Source: Polynucleobacter sp. SHI8 (GTDB lineage Bacteria; Pseudomonadota; Gammaproteobacteria; Burkholderiales; Burkholderiaceae). Taken from it: DNA of 64,000 bases. Positions 60,208 to 64,000 of the stretch are shown here, in pieces. The translations under genes and the position numbers were made by a program. Where the stretch lies: NCBI RefSeq assembly GCF_027944005.1, contig NZ_AP027204.1:434001-498000 (forward strand), in the 5' to 3' direction. The notes under the pieces are model-generated. The model saw only the letters and a list, made by a program, of their open reading frames with translations. It was not told the origin of the DNA and searched no databases. The stretch's first letter is position 1, and every line of letters begins with the position of its first letter.

Positions 60208-62574
60208 TTGGATAAACCAGGCAAGGGTGTTGGAGCGCGAGTATTAAGAAAAGAGGATTTTCGTCATCTTCACGGTAAGGGTCAATTCGTTTCTGATATT
60301 GAGATTCCAGGGATTATTGAAGTTGCTTTTGTCCGAAGTTCGTACGCGCATGGAATCATTAAGAGTCTGCAAGTTCCGGAGGAGTTTAAAGACCAGGTTT
60401 TTCAGGCAAGTGACTTTCCTAATGTAAAACCAATTATTGCAGTGCCTAAGGTTGAAGGTTTTAAATACTCTGAGCACCCAGCATTAGCATCGGAGCGTGT
60501 TCGATTTGCGGGTGAGGCAATTGCAATGGCCATCGGCGCCAATCGGTCTATCGCTGAAGATATAGCAGATTCTGTCTATGTAGATATTGAAGAATTACCA
60601 GCTGTAGTCGATTTGTTAAAGGCAACCCATACTGACTCGCCTTTGATTCGTGAAGAATGGGGTGACAATATTTATGTTTCTAAACATAGTCAATATGGAG
60701 ATATAGAGACTGCAAAGCAACATGCAACTGTCACGGTTCAGAGAAGTTTTAAAATGAATCGACAGTCAGCTGCCCCTTTAGAGGGGCGTGCTATTTTGGC
60801 TATGTGGGATCATCGTTTAAATGAGTTAGTTGTCTATATCGGATCTCAATCTCCGCACCAAACTCGTGTTGGGATGGCTCAGGCTTTAGGGATTGATGAA
60901 AACCAATTACACTTAATTACGCCGGATATGGGAGGTGCTTTTGGTGCTAAAAGAGTTTTGTATCCTGAGGAGCTAATGGTTGTTGCTTTGGCATTAAAAC
61001 TTAAAAAACCTGTTCGGTGGATTGATGATAAGCGAGAGCATTTAATGACTGCGATTCATTGCCGAGAGCATCATCATAAAGTGACCGCATACGCTGATTC
61101 TCAAGGAAAAATACTAGGGCTAGATGTCGATATACATGTTGATGCCGGTGCTTACTCACATTGGCCTAATGGCCCTTTTATGGAAACTGGTATGGCTTCT
61201 AGAAATATTCCAGGACCTTATGTCGTTCCAAACTATCGCGTCAAAACATATACAGTAGCTACCAATAAATCACCCATTGGCGCATACCGAGGGGTTGCAA
61301 GACCCGCAGCGTGCTTTACGATTGAAAGAATTATTGATGAAATTGCTCATGCCGTTGGACGTGAACCTTATCTGGTTCGAATGGAAAATATGGTACCTGT
61401 AGAAGCGATGCCATATCGAAACATTACCAGCTTATTATTTGATAGTGGTAATTATGCAGAATCGGTACGTCGAGCAGCAGCATTAATTGAATTTCATCAG
61501 ATTCGATTACGTCAACAAAAAAGTGAATCTGACGGCCGATTAATTGGTGTCGGGTTTGCTTCTTTTACGGAGCAGACAGCCCATGGCTGCGGGGAATGGG
61601 TTTCTCGCGGAGTACCTGTTATTCCAGGATATGAAACTGCATCTGCACGGATGATGACGGATGGCTCATTGATTATTTCAGTGGGAATTGTTTCACATGG
61701 ACAAGGAATGGAAACCTCCCTTGCCCAGGTTGCTTGTGAAGAGCTAGGGATTGATCCAATCCATGTAAGCATTCGTCATGGAGATACACAAACAAGTGCG
61801 TTTGGTATGGGAACATTTGCCTCAAGAAGTATGGTCATGGCGGGTGGTGCTGTTGCGAAAGCCTGCCGACTCCTAAAAAATAAGATTGCAGTCATTGCAG
61901 CGCATTTACTGAGTTGTCAATTAGAGGATTTACGTTTTGAAGATGATTTAATTCATGGTCCTTCAAGTTCTATCGCGTTAAAAGAAGTTGCTCGAATAGC
62001 GCATTTAAGGCAGGAGGCTCTACCAAAAGGTGTAGATCCTTTACTAGAGGTTCTTGTTACTTATGAACCTAATATTGATACTGGAGTATTTACCTATGCA
62101 ACACAGGTAGCCGTTGTAGCCGTTGATGTTGATACTGGGAAAGTTGATATTTTAGATTATGCAATTGTTGAAGATTGTGGCACGGTAGTAAATCCTTTAA
62201 TTGTTGACGGACAAATTATTGGCGGTATTGCTCAAGGTATAGGAACAGCTCTTTATGAAGAGATTCCATATAATGAAACTGGTCAACCCTTAGCAACTAC
62301 CTTGGCAGATTATTTAATCCCAGGAGCAACAGAAATACCGGCCATAAAAATAGGTCATATGGTTACACCATCAGAGCATACCGAATATGGCATGAAGGGC
62401 ATGGGTGAAGGTGGGGCTATTGCACCACCAGCTGCGATTGCAAATGCTATTCGAGACGCCCTTAAATCGATTGGCGCTGAATTGAATGAAACACCAATGA
62501 CTCCTCCAAGAGTTTATGCAGCCATTGTGCAGGCGAGAGAAAAGTTGGCTAAACAGTCTGAGGTGATTTTATGA
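60208..62574 (+). CDS. Molybdopterin-binding (large) subunit of a second molybdenum hydroxylase, TTG start
   Basis: A 788-residue CoxL/XdhA-type catalytic subunit. GGAFGAKRVLYPEE, GAYRGVARPAACF, GTFASRSMVMAGGA and MKGMGEGGAIAPPAA are the molybdopterin and active-site motifs, the Glu in GMGEGG being the catalytic base. The active-site loop AYRGVAR excludes a true CO dehydrogenase. The start is TTG 60208, with AAGGA some 8 bases upstream. The FAD subunit overlaps it by 4 bases and the 2Fe-2S subunit follows likewise, giving the order large-medium-small. This locus is complete and compact, unlike the split set at 26342-32724. Confidence 0.95.
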   Translation: MDKPGKGVGARVLRKEDFRHLHGKGQFVSDIEIPGIIEVAFVRSSYAHGIIKSLQVPEEFKDQVFQASDFPNVKPIIAVPKVEGFKYSEHPALASERVRFAGEAIAMAIGANRSIAEDIADSVYVDIEELPAVVDLLKATHTDSPLIREEWGDNIYVSKHSQYGDIETAKQHATVTVQRSFKMNRQSAAPLEGRAILAMWDHRLNELVVYIGSQSPHQTRVGMAQALGIDENQLHLITPDMGGAFGAKRVLYPEELMVVALALKLKKPVRWIDDKREHLMTAIHCREHHHKVTAYADSQGKILGLDVDIHVDAGAYSHWPNGPFMETGMASRNIPGPYVVPNYRVKTYTVATNKSPIGAYRGVARPAACFTIERIIDEIAHAVGREPYLVRMENMVPVEAMPYRNITSLLFDSGNYAESVRRAAALIEFHQIRLRQQKSESDGRLIGVGFASFTEQTAHGCGEWVSRGVPVIPGYETASARMMTDGSLIISVGIVSHGQGMETSLAQVACEELGIDPIHVSIRHGDTQTSAFGMGTFASRSMVMAGGAVAKACRLLKNKIAVIAAHLLSCQLEDLRFEDDLIHGPSSSIALKEVARIAHLRQEALPKGVDPLLEVLVTYEPNIDTGVFTYATQVAVVAVDVDTGKVDILDYAIVEDCGTVVNPLIVDGQIIGGIAQGIGTALYEEIPYNETGQPLATTLADYLIPGATEIPAIKIGHMVTPSEHTEYGMKGMGEGGAIAPPAAIANAIRDALKSIGAELNETPMTPPRVYAAIVQAREKLAKQSEVIL

Positions 62575-63419
62575 AATCAGGAAAGGTCAACTATCACAGC
62601 GTGCAAAGTATTGATGAAGCTATCGCTTTGAATCAAACTCACGAAGGAAATGCAAAGTACATGGCAGGCGGACAATCCCTGATGCCAATGATGTGTCTAC
62701 GATTAGTATTTAGTGAAGAGGTCATTGACGTTTCCAAAATACCTGATTTAAACAGATTATTTTCTATCAAAGGCCGTTTCTTTATCGGTGCCGCTGTGAC
62801 GCATGCGATGATTGAAGATGGCAAAGTTGAAGATATAACCAAAGGTTACCTTCAATACGTTGCGCAAGGTATTGCGTATCGTGGTATTCGAAATAAAGGG
62901 ACCATTGGGGGAAGTATCGTCAATGCCGACCCAGCCGCAGATTGGCCGACAGCACTTCTTGCACTTGGTGCGACGGTAATTATTAAAAATCATACCAATG
63001 AGATAGAAACTCCTATGGGGGAATTTCAGTGTGGGTTGATGCAAACGAGTTTAAAAGAGTCTGATTTGGTTAAAGGGGTTTTAGTACCAGAGCTTTCAAA
63101 TGAAGCCAAGTGGTCTTATGTTAAGTTTTGTCATAAGGTTGGAGAGTTTGCGCATTCTATTGCGGCGATTGTTATTGATCCAAAGTTGGGACTTTTCAAT
63201 GCAGCTTTAGGCGCTGCAGGAGATAAGCCAGTTTTATTGCCTCGATTATCTAAATATCTTATGTCTGCAAATATTAAAAATACTGATTTAGATAAAGAGT
63301 TGAATAACTTATTAGAAAGCGACCTTCTTGAAAATACGTATCATTTGCCATCGTCTTATGAATTTAATCTACATCGATCAATTATTAAAAAAGCAGTTAT
63401 GGAGGCTTTAAAAAAATGA
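62571..63419 (+). CDS. FAD-binding (medium) subunit of the second molybdenum hydroxylase
   Basis: A 282-residue CoxM/XdhB-type subunit. MAGGQSLMPMMCLRLVF near residue 30 and GTIGGSIVNADPAADWPTA near residue 112 are the FAD contact motifs. Its ATG overlaps the large-subunit stop (ATGA), and its own end overlaps the iron-sulfur gene in the same way, so all three subunits are translationally coupled. It transfers electrons from the two [2Fe-2S] clusters to the final acceptor. Confidence 0.94.
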   Translation: MKSGKVNYHSVQSIDEAIALNQTHEGNAKYMAGGQSLMPMMCLRLVFSEEVIDVSKIPDLNRLFSIKGRFFIGAAVTHAMIEDGKVEDITKGYLQYVAQGIAYRGIRNKGTIGGSIVNADPAADWPTALLALGATVIIKNHTNEIETPMGEFQCGLMQTSLKESDLVKGVLVPELSNEAKWSYVKFCHKVGEFAHSIAAIVIDPKLGLFNAALGAAGDKPVLLPRLSKYLMSANIKNTDLDKELNNLLESDLLENTYHLPSSYEFNLHRSIIKKAVMEALKK

Positions 63420-63892
63420 GTTCAATTTCACTTCATGTCAATGATCAAGTTCTTCAAACAGAAATTGATGATCGATTGACGCTAGCTGATCTTCTTCGTA
63501 ATAACCTTAATCTTACCGGTACTCATTTGGCTTGTGAGTTAGGGGTTTGTGGGTCCTGTACGGTTTTAGTCAATGGTGAGCCAATACGTTCATGCATTAC
63601 TTTAGCGGCTTCAGTATCTGGCATGTCCGTGCAAACGATTGAAGGTTTTGAAGATGATGGCAAGATGAAAGTGATTCGAGAGTGTTTTTCTGAAGCACAT
63701 GGTTTGCAATGTGGATTTTGTACGCCAGGAATGCTCATCACTGTCAGAGATATGATTGTGCGTCAAAAATGTAACACAGAGAGCGAAATACGTAATGAGT
63801 TGTCTGGAAACCTATGCCGGTGCACAGGATATTCAGGAATTGTAAAAGCTACCCAGTTAGCTAATCAGAGACTTAATAATCCTGAGATTTAA
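63416..63892 (+). CDS. 2Fe-2S (small) subunit of the second molybdenum hydroxylase
   Basis: A 158-residue CoxS/XdhC-type subunit. Cluster I ligands are Cys40, Cys45, Cys48 and Cys60 (CELGVCGSC); cluster II ligands are Cys99, Cys102, Cys134 and Cys136 (CGFC and CRC). The TGTHLACELGVCG segment is canonical. It overlaps the FAD-subunit gene by 4 bases. It closes the long rightward run. Confidence 0.95.
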   Translation: MSSISLHVNDQVLQTEIDDRLTLADLLRNNLNLTGTHLACELGVCGSCTVLVNGEPIRSCITLAASVSGMSVQTIEGFEDDGKMKVIRECFSEAHGLQCGFCTPGMLITVRDMIVRQKCNTESEIRNELSGNLCRCTGYSGIVKATQLANQRLNNPEI

Positions 63893-64000
63893 AATGAGGT
63901 TAAGACAGCCTTGTCACTAATGAGATTTTTATACTCGAGGGAAGCTTTTAAGAGATCTAGTTTCTTTATTAATGGCTCTACCTCTGATCTTGCGGCTGAA
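63889..64000 (-). CDS. Possible C-terminal end of a leftward gene (uncertain)
   Basis: A leftward frame is open from the window edge to a TAA at 63889-63891 and encodes about 37 residues with a helical, leucine-rich pattern (LIKKLDLLKASLEYKNLI). It would be convergent with the iron-sulfur gene, overlapping its end by 4 bases. A rightward frame is also open over the same stretch, so coding on either strand is unproven. No family is recognisable. Confidence 0.25.
   Translation of the reverse strand, partial: SAARSEVEPLIKKLDLLKASLEYKNLISDKAVLTSF

Noticed and set aside
60208..63892. CO dehydrogenase (coxLMS)
   Set aside because: The subunit order and domains fit the wider family, but the active-site loop is AYRGVAR, not the AYRCSFR needed for true CO oxidation. 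The same applies to the 30340 large subunit.
1..64000. Mobile element, prophage, CRISPR or defence island
   Set aside because: No transposase, integrase, direct-repeat array, tRNA boundary or defence gene was seen. The region looks accessory by content but shows no transfer machinery.

Overview
The window is a 64 kb stretch of AT-rich DNA (by eye roughly 40% G+C) from what is most likely a betaproteobacterium of the order Burkholderiales, perhaps Polynucleobacter-like or a low-GC Alcaligenaceae. The main pointer is eleven Bug/TctC-type periplasmic solute-binding proteins, an expansion typical of that order. The window contains no rRNA, tRNA, CRISPR array, transposase, integrase or phage gene, and no housekeeping gene. 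Nearly everything is uptake and catabolism of small organic acids, sugars or N-heterocycles, so it reads as a catabolic accessory region.

Layout. 1-7705 (+): tail of a family-3 solute-binding protein, then a compact run of two Gfo/Idh/MocA oxidoreductases, three Bug proteins, a DctP-like protein without a signal peptide, and a CaiB/BaiF CoA-transferase. 7718-15868: a VOC protein with a Bug protein, another Bug protein, a ketopantoate-reductase-like enzyme with a Bug protein and a metallo-beta-lactamase-fold hydrolase, an MmgE/PrpD protein with a Tat-like leader, and an unknown membrane protein. 16158-23969: a YCII-like protein, Bug and MDR reductase operon; a catabolic HisD-SDR pair; an AbrB-type membrane protein; a TIM-barrel amidohydrolase with a Bug protein.

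24343-35574 is the most striking block. It holds an AtzH/HpxZ-like protein, a VOC protein, a ring-opening amidohydrolase of the cyanuric acid hydrolase/barbiturase family with all three Ser-Lys pairs, a three-subunit molybdenum hydroxylase split over two divergent transcription units, an NMT1/TauA-type ABC importer, an MmgE/PrpD protein and a TrzA/AtzA-type amidohydrolase. I read it as a candidate oxidative route for an N-heterocycle: import, hydroxylation, ring opening, hydrolysis.

35656-41975 (-): a ribose-type ABC importer with two permeases, plus an SDR and a Gfo/Idh dehydrogenase, with a clear intrinsic terminator after the binding-protein gene. 42273-48080 (+): Bug, PRISE-type reductase, SDR, a two-subunit Rieske ring-hydroxylating oxygenase and a Bug protein with a Tat-like leader. 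48263-63892 (+): a LysR regulator and a long co-directional catabolic run: MDR reductase, acyl-CoA synthetase, thioesterase, two-subunit TPP decarboxylase, aldehyde dehydrogenase, hydantoinase/oxoprolinase A and B, RidA, Bug, and a second complete molybdenum hydroxylase with ATGA-overlapping subunit genes. This looks like a second, unrelated heterocycle or lactam pathway that feeds CoA thioesters.

Functional assignments are family-level. Substrates cannot be read from the sequence and are stated as inference.
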